The notes under the pieces: generated by a model
The model's database searches: none
What the model saw: only the letters and a program-made list of their open reading frames with translations
What the model was told of the DNA's origin: nothing
Program-made: the position numbers and the translations under genes
Shown here: one piece after another, positions 43,248-52,536 of the stretch
Layout of the letters: every line of letters starts with the position of its first letter
Numbering within the stretch: the first letter of the stretch is position 1
Source: an uncultured Acidobacteriia bacterium
Lineage (GTDB): Bacteria; Acidobacteriota; Terriglobia; Bryobacterales; Bryobacteraceae
Assembly: GCA_903923395.1 (NCBI GenBank)
Contig: CAIXXM010000079.1
Coordinates: 1-59,863, forward strand
DNA: 59,863 nucleotides
Reading direction: 5' to 3'

Positions 43248-44234
43248 CTAAGCTGCCGCGAATTCATGCTGACGGCGGTGGTAAGGACCGTCATGCTCGC
43301 CGGTTGACTTGAACGTTTCATACCGTCCGTCGCCAGCTTCCAGCTTGACACTTTCCAACAGTGCATTCTGCGCTTCCACTGACATGGGAACACTCTTTGC
43401 CACGTTCACCGCGAATGCCAGTTGTTCGGAGTTCTTGATCCCAACCACCTGGCTGGCGAGAGGCTGGCTGAGAACATAGCCCAGCAGATCCGCCGGATTC
43501 AAATCCATCCGCTCAATAATACGTCCATTCGGCCAGCCGCCGCCGAGGCCCTTCATGCCAATTGCCGCGACACCCTTTTCCTGGCATACCGGAACCACCT
43601 GGTTCAGAAAGCTGCGGTAGTGGGCATCCAGCGCATTGATGGGCATCAGCGCCGCATCCCACGTAAAATCTTTCGCCAAACACGCGTTGTGGATCCAGGG
43701 TGCTTTATGTCCGGTAAAGCCGATGTAGCGGACCTTGCCCGAAGCCTTCGCTTCCACTGCGGCGCGGACGGCACCGCGTTCGAACAGCCAATCCGGATCA
43801 TTATCGTAGGAGAGTTCGTGGAACATCCAGAGATCCAGATAATCGGTTTGCAGCCGCTTCAGACTGTCTTCCAGATGCTGGAGCGCGCCCTCATAGTGCC
43901 TGTCGCAAACCTTGCTCATCAGGAAGACATCCTTGCGTTTGCCATCCATGGCAAGGGCCTTTCCCATCAGCTCTTCGGCATAGCCATTGTGATATTCCCA
44001 GGCATTATCGAAGAAGTTGATCCCGGCCCCGAGTGCTTCATGCATCAGCCGGAAAGAATGTTCTTCCGGCAATTTATTCATGGCGGTTTCCGCGGTGGAA
44101 TGCCAGCCGCCCAGACATACGATGGAAACCAGATCTTCCGCGCGGCCGAAGCGGCGCTGCGGCACGGCATCCCCTTTTTGAATCTGCGAGGCAAGTGCCT
44201 CTGCTGCCAGTTGTTGTATTTTGAGTGATCTCAC
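43248..44234 (-). CDS. Aldo/keto reductase
   Basis: The protein has 328 residues; the GTG start at 44234 has AAGGA about seven bases upstream. The AKR catalytic tetrad is visible: Asp and Tyr in FFDNAWEYHNGYAE, Lys in FLMSKV and His in DLWMFHEL. The NADPH-binding end includes VVGIKNSEQL. An extra N-terminal stretch (about 30 residues, KIQQLAAEALASQIQKG) precedes the first barrel strand. It reduces aldehydes or ketones with NADPH in the cytoplasm; the substrate is unknown. It is divergent from the large GH18-deacetylase-GT2 gene (51 bp between starts) and shares its direction with the DUF3011 gene. Confidence 0.9.
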   Translation of the reverse strand: MRSLKIQQLAAEALASQIQKGDAVPQRRFGRAEDLVSIVCLGGWHSTAETAMNKLPEEHSFRLMHEALGAGINFFDNAWEYHNGYAEELMGKALAMDGKRKDVFLMSKVCDRHYEGALQHLEDSLKRLQTDYLDLWMFHELSYDNDPDWLFERGAVRAAVEAKASGKVRYIGFTGHKAPWIHNACLAKDFTWDAALMPINALDAHYRSFLNQVVPVCQEKGVAAIGMKGLGGGWPNGRIIERMDLNPADLLGYVLSQPLASQVVGIKNSEQLAFAVNVAKSVPMSVEAQNALLESVKLEAGDGRYETFKSTGEHDGPYHRRQHEFAAA

Positions 44235-44285
44235 GGTATTTCCTTCTAAGATACTGCGAGACTGGAGTTTTCAGGAGCGTGGTTC

Positions 44286-47200
44286 TTGTCGGATAACGGA
44301 CAGTCATTCATTTTTCACGATCCCTCGGGCAAACGCTGGCCCCGGTTCATCAGCTTCCTGCGCAGCATCGGGCTGTTATTGCTCTTCGCCCTGGTCCTGG
44401 TCGTCCTGGTGACCTGGACCGGCCCGCATCTGCCGGGCATCGGACTTCCCGCCGTGGCCCCTCTGCCCGATTTCAACGAAGTACCCAGCATCATCCGCGG
44501 CCAGACGGTCGAGAAAAATGAGCCCTTCCGCATCCAGAAGCCCGCGAAGCCGGTACGATATGTCCATTCACAATCCCCGGTTCTGCGGCCCCGCCCCGCG
44601 GCGAAACCAACCGCCGCCAACCCGCTGGTTTGGGGCTTCTATGTCAACTGGGACCGTGCCAGCATGGTCTCGCTCCGGTTGCACCTCCGCAACATGACGC
44701 ATCTGGTGCCCGAATGGCTGGTCCTGCAAAACGACAAAGGGGACCTCGATGACCAATCCGACACCACTGCGATCACCATTGCGCAGCAGGCCAAGCTGCC
44801 CATCATCGCGATGCTGACCAACTTCCGCGATGGTTGGAAACCGGCCGATGTGCGGAAGATTCTCAATGACAGGCACCGCCGCGAAAACCTGATCGACAAC
44901 ATTTCCGCCAACCTCAAAGAACATAAGTTCCAGGGCATCTGCGTTGATTTCGAAGAACTGAAGGATAAAGACCGCAAAGCCCTCGTCACCTTTGAGACGG
45001 AACTAGCTGCGCGCATGCACAAAGAGGGTTACCTGGTTGCAGAAGCAGTGCCTGTGGATGACACAGCATATGACCTGCGTGCGCTCGCCAGCGTGAATGA
45101 CTACCTGGTGCCCATGGTTTACGACGAGCATTATCAATCTGGCGCGCCTGGTCCCGTGGCCTCTGAAAATTTCTTCCTGGAACAGATTGAGAAGGTCGCC
45201 AAGCAGGTTTCGCCGGAGAAGATCATCGCTGGCATTGGCAACTATGGTTATGACTGGGTCATCGGCAACACCGGCGGTGCGGAGACCAGCTTCGACGATG
45301 TGATGGCCGCGGCTGCCTTGAGCGGAGCACCGGTAGAGTGGGATGCCGGCACGGAAAACCCCGTGCTCCGCTACACACAGGCCGGGCAGCAACATGAGAT
45401 TTGGTTTCTGGATGCCGTGACGGCGCTGAATCAGGTGATTGATACACATGATGCCGGTTTCCGTGGTGTGGCGGTTTGGCGGCTCGGTGCGGAGGATCCG
45501 GGGCTCTGGAAGGTTCTCGCGGATGGCAAATGGCCGGCGGAAAACTTCGCAGTGCAGCCGCTTGCCGAGCTTGCGGCGAACCAGCAAAGCCCGCGCCACT
45601 ACGGCACAGGGGAATTTCTGCAGGTCACCCAAACACCGCATGGCGGCTCACGGAGGATTGATACCCCGCAAACAGAGCAGGATAACTACCGCGAAACCTA
45701 CAAGGGCTATCCAAGTCCCTACGTGGTCAGCCACAGCGGCAGCAGCAAGGAAAAACTGCTCTGTCTGACCTTTGACGATGGCCCGGACCCGAAATACACC
45801 GGCCGGATTCTGGATGCCCTGCGGGAGACCAAGACCCCCGCAACCTTCTTCATCGTCGGCGTCAACGCAGAAGAAAACCCCACTCTCATCCAGCGCGAAT
45901 ACCGCGAAGGCCATGCGATCGGCAATCACACCTATACACATCCGAATATCGCGCTCACTTCCCAGCGCCGCACGGAACTGGAACTGGGCACCACCCAGAG
46001 GATTCTCGAGAACCTGCTCGGCGTCTCCACCGCCCTGTTCCGCCCGCCATACAACGCCGACAGCGAACCAGTCACTCCTGAGGAAATTGAACCCATCCGG
46101 CGCGCCCAGGCGCTTGGCTACACCACGGTTTCCGAGACCATTGACCCGCGCGACTGGGCACCCGGCATCACCGCCGAAGCCATTCTCGATGACATCGACA
46201 GTGAACTCGGCACGGATGCCGCGGAAAATACGAATGCTCACATCATCCTGCTGCATGATGCCGGCGGCAACCGTGAGGCCACCATCGCCGCGCTGCCCCA
46301 AATCATAGAGCGCTACACGAAGCTCGGCTACCGCTTCGGCACGGTTGGCGAACTGATCGGCAAAACCCGCGCGCAGGTCATGCCGGTGCCTCCCGCGGAA
46401 GAACTCCGTATGGCACAGGTGGAAGGCAAGGCCCTCGACTCGAAAGCGCGCTTTCAGCAGGCGCTCGGCATACTGTTTCTTCTGGCGATTTACCTCACCG
46501 TGGCCCGCTCCGGTATCTACAGCGTGCTGGCACTCCTCCAAAAGCGGCAGGCCGCACGCAGAGTGTATGAACCCGGCTTCCAGCCTCCCGTGACGGTGGT
46601 GATTGCCGCCTATAACGAAGAAACGGTGATCACACGGACCGTGGAATCCGTGCTCTCGAATGGCTACCCCGAACTCGAAATCATTGTGGTCGATGATGGC
46701 TCGAAGGACGGCACGTTGCGGGTCCTCCGGGAGGCCTTTGACAATCACCCCGCCGTCACGGTGCTGACACAGCTCAACGGGGGCAAGTCCGCCGCTTTGA
46801 ATAATGCGATCTCTCACGCATCGCACGGAATTCTGATCGCCGTGGATGCTGACACGCTCTTCCGCAAAGGCACCATCGAAAAGCTTGTCCGCCATTTCTG
46901 TGACCGGCGCGTCGGTGCAGTCAGCGGCAATGCCAGGGTGGGGAACAGGAACCGCTGGATTACCCGCTTCCAGGCCATCGAGTACATCTACGGTTTCAAC
47001 CTGGACCGCCGGGCGCTGGATCTACTGAACGCCATCACCGTGGTTCCCGGCGCGGTGGGGGCGTGGCGCAAAGATCTTGTTCTGCAGGCCGGAGGTTTCG
47101 GCCACGATACGCTCGCCGAAGACGCCGATCTCACCATGACCATCCGGCGGATGAATTACAAAATCCGCTACGAGCAGGACGCCATTGCCTATACGGAGGC

Positions 47201-47651
47201 CCCGGAGGACAACGCCAGCCTCTCCAAGCAGCGCTTCCGCTGGGCGTATGGAACTTTGCAGGCAGCATGGAAGCACAGGGATGCGATGTTTGCGCCGCGG
47301 TATGGCACGCTCGGGTTTGTGGCCCTGCCCAGCATCTGGCTGTTCCAGGTTCTGCTTTCGGCGCTCTCGCCCTTCGCTGAAGTCTCCATGGTGATTTCGC
47401 TCTTCGCGGGCAACTGGCGGACGGTGCTGACGTACTACTTCGCTTTCTTTTTCCTCGAACTGCTGACGGGCTTCCTCGCTTATTTCCTGGAGGGAGAACA
47501 ACCCTGGGACCTCGCGTTGCTGTTCTTCCAGCGCATCTACTACAGGCAACTCATGCTGTTTGTGCTGTTCAAGAGCCTGGCGTTTGCGGTCCGGGGGCAA
47601 TTGGTGGGCTGGGGAAAACTGGAACGGAAGGCCTCCGTCACCCAGCCGTAA
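44286..47651 (+). CDS. Trifunctional GH18-like / polysaccharide deacetylase / glycosyltransferase 2 fusion
   Basis: The protein has 1121 residues. The TTG start is supported by AGGAG at 44273-44277. Order: one TM (about 23-45); a GH18-like domain (about 113-400) with the strand FQGICVDFEEL in place of the catalytic DxxDxDxE and a later PMVYDEHY; a NodB deacetylase (about 490-700) with TFDDGPDP from residue 495, metal-binding HTYTHP, RPPYNAD and ILLHDAGGNR; a TM; a processive GT2 (about 765-985) with VVIAAYNEE, DDGSKDGT, DADTLF and QRFRWAYG; then several TM helices. It combines PgaB- and PgaC-like activities and may synthesise, deacetylate and trim an N-acetylglucosamine-type exopolysaccharide from both faces of the inner membrane. 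Confidence 0.92.
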   Translation: MSDNGQSFIFHDPSGKRWPRFISFLRSIGLLLLFALVLVVLVTWTGPHLPGIGLPAVAPLPDFNEVPSIIRGQTVEKNEPFRIQKPAKPVRYVHSQSPVLRPRPAAKPTAANPLVWGFYVNWDRASMVSLRLHLRNMTHLVPEWLVLQNDKGDLDDQSDTTAITIAQQAKLPIIAMLTNFRDGWKPADVRKILNDRHRRENLIDNISANLKEHKFQGICVDFEELKDKDRKALVTFETELAARMHKEGYLVAEAVPVDDTAYDLRALASVNDYLVPMVYDEHYQSGAPGPVASENFFLEQIEKVAKQVSPEKIIAGIGNYGYDWVIGNTGGAETSFDDVMAAAALSGAPVEWDAGTENPVLRYTQAGQQHEIWFLDAVTALNQVIDTHDAGFRGVAVWRLGAEDPGLWKVLADGKWPAENFAVQPLAELAANQQSPRHYGTGEFLQVTQTPHGGSRRIDTPQTEQDNYRETYKGYPSPYVVSHSGSSKEKLLCLTFDDGPDPKYTGRILDALRETKTPATFFIVGVNAEENPTLIQREYREGHAIGNHTYTHPNIALTSQRRTELELGTTQRILENLLGVSTALFRPPYNADSEPVTPEEIEPIRRAQALGYTTVSETIDPRDWAPGITAEAILDDIDSELGTDAAENTNAHIILLHDAGGNREATIAALPQIIERYTKLGYRFGTVGELIGKTRAQVMPVPPAEELRMAQVEGKALDSKARFQQALGILFLLAIYLTVARSGIYSVLALLQKRQAARRVYEPGFQPPVTVVIAAYNEETVITRTVESVLSNGYPELEIIVVDDGSKDGTLRVLREAFDNHPAVTVLTQLNGGKSAALNNAISHASHGILIAVDADTLFRKGTIEKLVRHFCDRRVGAVSGNARVGNRNRWITRFQAIEYIYGFNLDRRALDLLNAITVVPGAVGAWRKDLVLQAGGFGHDTLAEDADLTMTIRRMNYKIRYEQDAIAYTEAPEDNASLSKQRFRWAYGTLQAAWKHRDAMFAPRYGTLGFVALPSIWLFQVLLSALSPFAEVSMVISLFAGNWRTVLTYYFAFFFLELLTGFLAYFLEGEQPWDLALLFFQRIYYRQLMLFVLFKSLAFAVRGQLVGWGKLERKASVTQP

Positions 47652-47734
47652 GAGTACTACCCGAACCCTGATGCGCTTCGACAGCTTGCTGCATCCTGTC
47701 AAACCGCGCCCGCATCCGCTATTCTGGAAGTTCC

Positions 47735-48589
47735 GTGAACAGCCGTTCCGCCCTGTGTGGCATCCTCATCGCCGCTTGCATCCTCCCCGCAGCAGCTTTG
47801 GCCCAAGACGCCGAAGCCGCGTGGAAGAACCTGCTCATGCAGGCGCTTTACGCTGCCATGGAGAAACAGTACCTGAAATCGGAAACCATCTTCGACAAGG
47901 CGGTTCACGAAGCGGAGCGCTTTGGGCCGCAGGATGCCCGCATTGGTATTACGCTGAACAGCCTGGGACTGGTTTACAAGGAAGAGAAACTGTTCGCCAA
48001 AGCGGAGACCGTCTACCGGCGCGCGCTCGCCATTCTCGATAAGGCCTATGGGGCTGAAAGTGTGGACGTTGCCAACGTGAATTTCAATCTGGGCGGCGTG
48101 TTGATTGACCAGAACCGCCAGGCGGCAGCGATGCCTTATCTGCAGAAGGCCTTGCAAACTTACGAATCCACGCTCGGCGGGAACAGCCTCAAGACTGCTT
48201 CGGTGATGTGCCTGATGGGCGATGCCTACCGGGGCATGAAGGAATACAGCAACTCCATCACGAACCTGAAACGCTGTGCCGATATTCGGGAAGCCGACGG
48301 CGGCATTCAAAATCCGGAACTGGCGGAGGCGCTTCGCAGCATTGCGCTGACCTATGCCGCGATGGGCAAATTCCCGCTTGCCGAGTCAAACTTCAAGCTC
48401 TCTGAAAAAATCGTAGAAAGCTCCGCCGGCATTGCGAGTCCGCAGCTCGCATCCACCATGGAAGATCACATCGGCGTGCTGAAACAGATTGGCGGCAAGG
48501 AGCAGGAAATTGAGCGCCTTTCCCGCATGGCGCAGGCGATCCGTCGCATCCAAGCCTCCAAGGCCGCGCAACCCGCTGCCAAGAAGTAG
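47735..48589 (+). CDS. Secreted tetratricopeptide-repeat protein
   Basis: The protein has 284 residues, GTG start, signal peptide to about residue 23 (AACILPAAALAQ). Five or so TPR units follow (for example FGPQDARIGITLNSLGLVYK, GAESVDVANVNFNLGGVLID, LKTASVMCLMGDAYRGMKEY), the TPR_12-type spacing of 42 residues being evident. It is a protein-interaction scaffold in the periplasm. It lies 83 bp after the polysaccharide fusion gene on the same strand and may act as its partner, as TPR proteins do in alginate and PNAG systems (inference). Its stop abuts the stop of the convergent MCE gene with no base between. Confidence 0.82.
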   Translation: MNSRSALCGILIAACILPAAALAQDAEAAWKNLLMQALYAAMEKQYLKSETIFDKAVHEAERFGPQDARIGITLNSLGLVYKEEKLFAKAETVYRRALAILDKAYGAESVDVANVNFNLGGVLIDQNRQAAAMPYLQKALQTYESTLGGNSLKTASVMCLMGDAYRGMKEYSNSITNLKRCADIREADGGIQNPELAEALRSIALTYAAMGKFPLAESNFKLSEKIVESSAGIASPQLASTMEDHIGVLKQIGGKEQEIERLSRMAQAIRRIQASKAAQPAAKK

Positions 48590-49654
48590 TCAAAAGACCT
48601 TCGCCCGAAGATATTTCTTAGGATTTCCCTGTATATCTTTCAGCAGCGCCTGCATGGACCGCAGCGATCCATCGAGCGATTCATACAGTTGCGCATTCAC
48701 CAGCAGTTCCCCGGCACTGCCTCGCCCGGCGATGAGAGCCGCCAGCGCGCTATCCGTCGCGTCGAGAAGTTTCTTGACGTTGCGGTAATCCTCGTCTGAT
48801 TTCAAAGCCTTACCCAGAGCTCCGCCGCCCTTGTTCGCGTCCGCCAGGGCGGAACGCAGTTCCCGCAGGCTGGTAACCATGCTGTTGTATTGCTCATCGC
48901 TGGCGAAAAGGCGGCCCATCTCGCCTTCCCCCTTCTGGATCGCGGTCAACTGCTGGTCGAGCTTGAGCACCGGATCATGGATGTTCCGGTACATTTCCAT
49001 GGAGAAGAAGGCCTGCCCCGAATCACTCTGCGGGGTGAGAATTGCGTGGAGGCCCTTCTGAAAGTCGGCCACACGGCTGAGTAGGGTGCGGTAGTAATCA
49101 TCGGTCAGCAGCAGGGCACCGAATTGGGAATTCTTGTCCGCCAGTCCGGTGAGGATCTCATCCACTTGTTTGAAATTGCGCTCCAGGGTTCGCAACAGAT
49201 CGGCTTTGTCCACCGCTTCGGCTAAAGGTTCGGTGGGCAGTTCGCCCCATTCGGCGACCATCTCCGGACTCTTTCCGATCGTGATCTTGACGAGCTTGTC
49301 GCCCAGCAGATTGTCGGCGCTCACGGAGGTGATGGAATCCACTGGAATGCCCTTCAGGTAGCGGGATTCCACCCGCAATTCCACCCGGACGGCCTTGAGT
49401 TTATCGAAGGCCGGGGAGAGTTGGACACGGCCGACCCGCCCGACTTCGAGACCGTTCAACTGGACAGGAGACGCGGAACTGAGCCCTGCCGCGTTTGGCA
49501 TGTAGGTGACAAGCGTCTTCTTTTCCGCCAGTAAACCGCCCCCCCCGCCGGCCAGAAGATACATGAAAAACAGAGCGATGGCCACCGCGCAGAGAATGAC
49601 GGCGGTGACGCGGGCCCGCATCCCGGCAGTCGGCTTGATCTCAAGAAGCGGCAT
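48590..49654 (-). CDS. MCE/MlaD family substrate-binding protein
   Basis: The protein has 354 residues. One N-terminal TM (VILCAVAIALFFMYLLAGGGG) precedes an MCE domain (about 46-125: VTYMPNAAGLSSASPVQLNGLEVGRV, then VSADNLLGDKLVKI). A long helical tail with repeated FKQVDEIL, LDQQLTAIQ and LRSALADAN heptads follows, likely a coiled coil. MCE proteins form hexameric channels moving lipids between membranes. The permease (MlaE) and ATPase (MlaF) are not adjacent; the ABC pair at 50514-52536 is of a different class. It starts 40 bp from the divergent Yip1 gene. Confidence 0.87.
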   Translation of the reverse strand: MPLLEIKPTAGMRARVTAVILCAVAIALFFMYLLAGGGGGLLAEKKTLVTYMPNAAGLSSASPVQLNGLEVGRVGRVQLSPAFDKLKAVRVELRVESRYLKGIPVDSITSVSADNLLGDKLVKITIGKSPEMVAEWGELPTEPLAEAVDKADLLRTLERNFKQVDEILTGLADKNSQFGALLLTDDYYRTLLSRVADFQKGLHAILTPQSDSGQAFFSMEMYRNIHDPVLKLDQQLTAIQKGEGEMGRLFASDEQYNSMVTSLRELRSALADANKGGGALGKALKSDEDYRNVKKLLDATDSALAALIAGRGSAGELLVNAQLYESLDGSLRSMQALLKDIQGNPKKYLRAKVF

Positions 49655-49694
49655 CCAACCAGAAGTTTAGCGTGTTAGACTCCGAGAGATCTGT

Positions 49695-50375
49695 ATGGGA
49701 ATTTTCGAAGTCTTCTACGCACCCGGAAAACTCTTCGCGTCGCTGCCGGAACGCAAAGGCGCATGGATATTGCCGTTTGTTCTGAATATCGCTTTGACGT
49801 GTGTGGTCAGCGGCCTGGTGGTGCATTACATCGGGATGGAGAACATCCTGCGCCAGCAATTCGAAGGCAGCCGCATGCCCGCCGACCAAATGGAAAAGAT
49901 CATCGCCCAGGCCGCTTCCGCGCCCGCATGGCGGAACTACCTGCAAACAGGACTCGGTACCGCCATCGGCTACCCTTTCATCGCCCTGCTGATCTGGGTC
50001 TTCGCCCTGATGGCGGCCAAGGACGCGAAGTATGGCAATCAGTTCACCATGGTGGTCCACGCCTACTTCCCTTACAACCTCATCGTCTCCATCATGAGTG
50101 CCGCGATCTTGATGGCGGCACCTGACCCGGTGCAACTCGATGTCCGCAATCTGATCGCCTCCAATGCAGCGGTCTTTCTGAACAAGGCCGAGGTCTCGAA
50201 AGCACTGTACTCACTGGCGAGTTCGGTCGATGTGCTGAGCTTCGCCGAAATGATGCTGCTCGCGCTGGGTTTTGCGAAGGTCAACAAGAGCAAGTTCGGC
50301 TACGGCTTTGCGGGAGTTATGGTGCTTTGGATTCTCTATGTGTCGGTGAAGGTGATTCTGTCGCTGCTTTTCTAA
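49695..50375 (+). CDS. Yip1-family membrane protein
   Basis: The 226-residue integral membrane protein begins MGIFEVFYAPGKLFASLPER, the short amphipathic start typical of bacterial Yip1-domain proteins, then has about five TM helices (WILPFVLNIALTCVVSGLVV, GYPFIALLIWVFALM, FPYNLIVSIMSAAIL, AEMMLLALGFAKV, GVMVLWILYVSVKVIL). The function of the bacterial members is not established; they often neighbour ABC-2 exporters, as here. A structured intergenic stretch of 138 bp separates it from the ABC ATPase downstream. Confidence 0.82.
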   Translation: MGIFEVFYAPGKLFASLPERKGAWILPFVLNIALTCVVSGLVVHYIGMENILRQQFEGSRMPADQMEKIIAQAASAPAWRNYLQTGLGTAIGYPFIALLIWVFALMAAKDAKYGNQFTMVVHAYFPYNLIVSIMSAAILMAAPDPVQLDVRNLIASNAAVFLNKAEVSKALYSLASSVDVLSFAEMMLLALGFAKVNKSKFGYGFAGVMVLWILYVSVKVILSLLF

Positions 50376-50382
50376 GTCGTGT

Positions 50383-50500
50383 CAGGTGCTTGTTGAAACC
50401 CGAACAACCGCCTGCGCTTCGTGAGCACCTGCACCGTGCTTTAAATTTACGCCACGAAGGCGCAGATCTGCATTCACCGCACGCAGCACCAGAGCGTAAA
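50383..50500 (+). promoter_or_regulatory. Structured leader with crossing helices before the ABC ATPase gene
   Basis: Three long-range pairings can be drawn. CAGGTGCT (50383-50390) pairs with AGCACCTG (50424-50431). TGCGCTTCGTG (50413-50423) pairs with CACGAAG-G-CGCA (50453-50464, one bulge). TTTACGC (50446-50452) pairs with GCGTAAA (50494-50500). The first two cross each other, so they form either a pseudoknot or alternative folds, and the second and third meet at 50452/50453. A small TTGTT/AACAA stem lies within the first. No T-tract or known riboswitch core seen. It might instead be a terminator region for the Yip1 gene. Confidence 0.35.
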
Positions 50501-50513
50501 CTAACGAACTTAG

Positions 50514-51212
50514 GTGCCAATTCTCCAAGTCCATCAACTGTCCAAGAATTTCGGCAGGCTCCCGGCATTGTCTGCAGTCTCTTTCGCCGTCCGCAAGGGT
50601 GAGGTGCTGGGACTGATTGGCCCCAATGGCGCGGGGAAATCCACCTTGTTTGACTGCCTTGCCGGGTTGCTGCCTGCGGATGGCGGAACTATCACAGGTG
50701 CCGCGGGAGAACCCATCTCCACCCCGGAGACACTTTTCTACGTTCCGGATGGCATCACACCCTGGCCCGCGCAACCGCTCGCCTGGATTCTCGATTTCGC
50801 TATCGGCTGCTTCGGCGGACGGGCAGAACTGCTGGACGACGTCATTTACCAGCTCGATCTCAAAGCCTTCCTGCACCAACCGCTCGGTTCCCTTTCGAAA
50901 GGCCAGCGCAAACGGGGGCTCCTCGCGCTCGGGCTCCTCACCCCACAACCGCTGCTGCTGATCGATGAACCGCTCGACGGCCTCGATCTGCGCCAGATGC
51001 GCGACGTCGCCGCCGTACTCCGTTCGCATTCCGCCAGCGGAAGAACCATGTTCCTCTCCATTCACCAGATCAGCGATGCCGCACGGTTTTGTGACCGCTT
51101 CGTGCTGCTGAGCGGCGGCATGGTCAAAGGCGAAGGAACCGTTACCGAACTGGCCGCGCAGGCGGGCCTGGCAACGGACAATCTCGAAGAGGTGTTCCTT
51201 GCCATCACGTAA
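50514..51212 (+). CDS. ABC transporter ATP-binding protein (ABC-2 exporter type)
   Basis: The protein has 232 residues, GTG start. Walker A is GPNGAGKS, the ABC signature LSKGQRKRG departs from LSGGQ at the third position, Walker B is LLLIDEPLDGLD, and the switch His is in LSIHQISD. The region after Walker A (ETLFYVPDGITPWPAQPL) has no clear Q-loop Gln, the expected position being occupied by VPDG, as in some compact exporters. It overlaps the permease gene by 14 bp (51199-51212). It is the ATPase of a drug-, lipid- or peptide-type exporter; cargo unknown. Confidence 0.9.
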   Translation: MPILQVHQLSKNFGRLPALSAVSFAVRKGEVLGLIGPNGAGKSTLFDCLAGLLPADGGTITGAAGEPISTPETLFYVPDGITPWPAQPLAWILDFAIGCFGGRAELLDDVIYQLDLKAFLHQPLGSLSKGQRKRGLLALGLLTPQPLLLIDEPLDGLDLRQMRDVAAVLRSHSASGRTMFLSIHQISDAARFCDRFVLLSGGMVKGEGTVTELAAQAGLATDNLEEVFLAIT

Positions 51213-52536
51213 CCGCTCCGCCTTCGTCTGGTTGTTGCGCAAGGAGCGGCGGGAATTGCTGGTCTCACGCGCCTGGTGGCTGCTGGTGCTGCTGCTGGGG
51301 CCGCTCACGGGAGTATCCTTCATTGCCGCTGCGAATACCTACGCCGAGGTTTCAGGCTTGAACGGCACTTCGGCCGGCGTGGGAGAGGCCATGGCTCCCC
51401 TGACTGGCGTTTGGGCACCAGCCTTCAGCGCATGCGAACTCGCAGCCGTGTTCCTGCTGCCCTTTGTCGCAATACGAATCGCTGGAGCCGACCGCCAGAG
51501 CGGCGCACTGAAACTGGAACTGCAGGCGCAAGTATCTCCGTTATCGCGGATGCTGGCCAAGACCATCGTCGCCCTGGGCGGCTGGCTCATCGCGATGCTG
51601 CCCTGCTGCAGCGCATTCCTGCTCTGGACTTCTTACGGCGGCACGTTATATGCACCGGAACTGCTGACGCTAACCGCAGGACACATCCTCAACGCCGGGC
51701 TCACCATCGCTCTGGGTTTCGCCGCGGCCTCACTAACAGAACATCCGTCCACCGCTGCCATTGTCACGCTGGGCGTAACCGTCGGCACCTGGCTGATCAA
51801 CTTCTTCGCGGCACTGCACGGGGGCCTCTGGGAAACCGCTGCCGCGTTCACGCCGGCAGCGATGGTTGCGGATTATCAGCATGGCCTGCTGCGGCTGAAC
51901 ACCACGCTGGTGAGTCTGTTGCTGATCCTGTTGGGACTCGGCATCGCGTCGATTTGGCAGCGCATCGGGAAACGCACTTCCCGCAAGATCATCGAATCGA
52001 TCACCCTCACCGCCGCCGCAGCTTTGTTGGTTCTTGCGGCGTCCCAAATCCGCCCCAGTTGGGACTTGGCGGAGAGCCGCGCGAACTCCTTCCCCCTGGC
52101 GGAAGAAATGGCGCTCCGCAGCATTCCGAAACCATTGAAAATCGTGGTGCATCTGGCCCCTGAAGACCCGCGCCGTGCGGACCTGGAACATAACGCCTTT
52201 TCGAAGCTCCGCCGCATTGTTCCGTCCCTGGAGATTGAATATATCTCCGCCACGTCGATCGGCCTCTTCGAACAGAACACGACGAGTTACGGCGAGATCT
52301 GGTATCTCTACCAGGGCCGCAAAGATACCAGCCGGATCACAACGGCTGACGGTGTGCTCGAAGCGATTTATCAGATCACCAGTATTTCCATCCCGCAAAA
52401 CATCCAGGAACCCACGTTTCGCGGCCACCCGCTCGCGTTCCCGCCACGGGGCGCGGCTGCGGTATTCTATGCCTTCTGGCCGGGCATGACACTGCTTTGC
52501 GGCTGGTTCACAAGACGAAAGCTTTCCACCCTATGA
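51199..52536 (+). CDS. ABC-2 type permease
   Basis: The protein has 445 residues, with the start taken at TTG 51199. It begins WLLRKERRELLVSRAWWLLVLLLGPLTG, the usual cytoplasmic helix plus TM1 of ABC-2 permeases, followed by five more TM helices to about residue 285. A large soluble loop follows (about 290-415, WDLAESRANSFPLAEEMA...), and a last TM (AVFYAFWPGMTLLCGWF) ends the protein. The external domain after TM6 resembles the Gld-type extracellular segments of some permeases in position only. It is coupled by overlap to the ATPase before it and by ATGA (52533-52536) to the LamG-like gene after it. Confidence 0.82.
   Translation: MPSRNRSAFVWLLRKERRELLVSRAWWLLVLLLGPLTGVSFIAAANTYAEVSGLNGTSAGVGEAMAPLTGVWAPAFSACELAAVFLLPFVAIRIAGADRQSGALKLELQAQVSPLSRMLAKTIVALGGWLIAMLPCCSAFLLWTSYGGTLYAPELLTLTAGHILNAGLTIALGFAAASLTEHPSTAAIVTLGVTVGTWLINFFAALHGGLWETAAAFTPAAMVADYQHGLLRLNTTLVSLLLILLGLGIASIWQRIGKRTSRKIIESITLTAAAALLVLAASQIRPSWDLAESRANSFPLAEEMALRSIPKPLKIVVHLAPEDPRRADLEHNAFSKLRRIVPSLEIEYISATSIGLFEQNTTSYGEIWYLYQGRKDTSRITTADGVLEAIYQITSISIPQNIQEPTFRGHPLAFPPRGAAAVFYAFWPGMTLLCGWFTRRKLSTL

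Noticed and set aside
43422-44228. 268-codon plus-strand ORF
   Set aside because: It is antisense to the aldo/keto reductase, whose catalytic tetrad is intact.
45648-46895. 415-codon minus-strand ORF
   Set aside because: It is antisense to the deacetylase and GT2 domains, whose catalytic motifs are clear on the plus strand.
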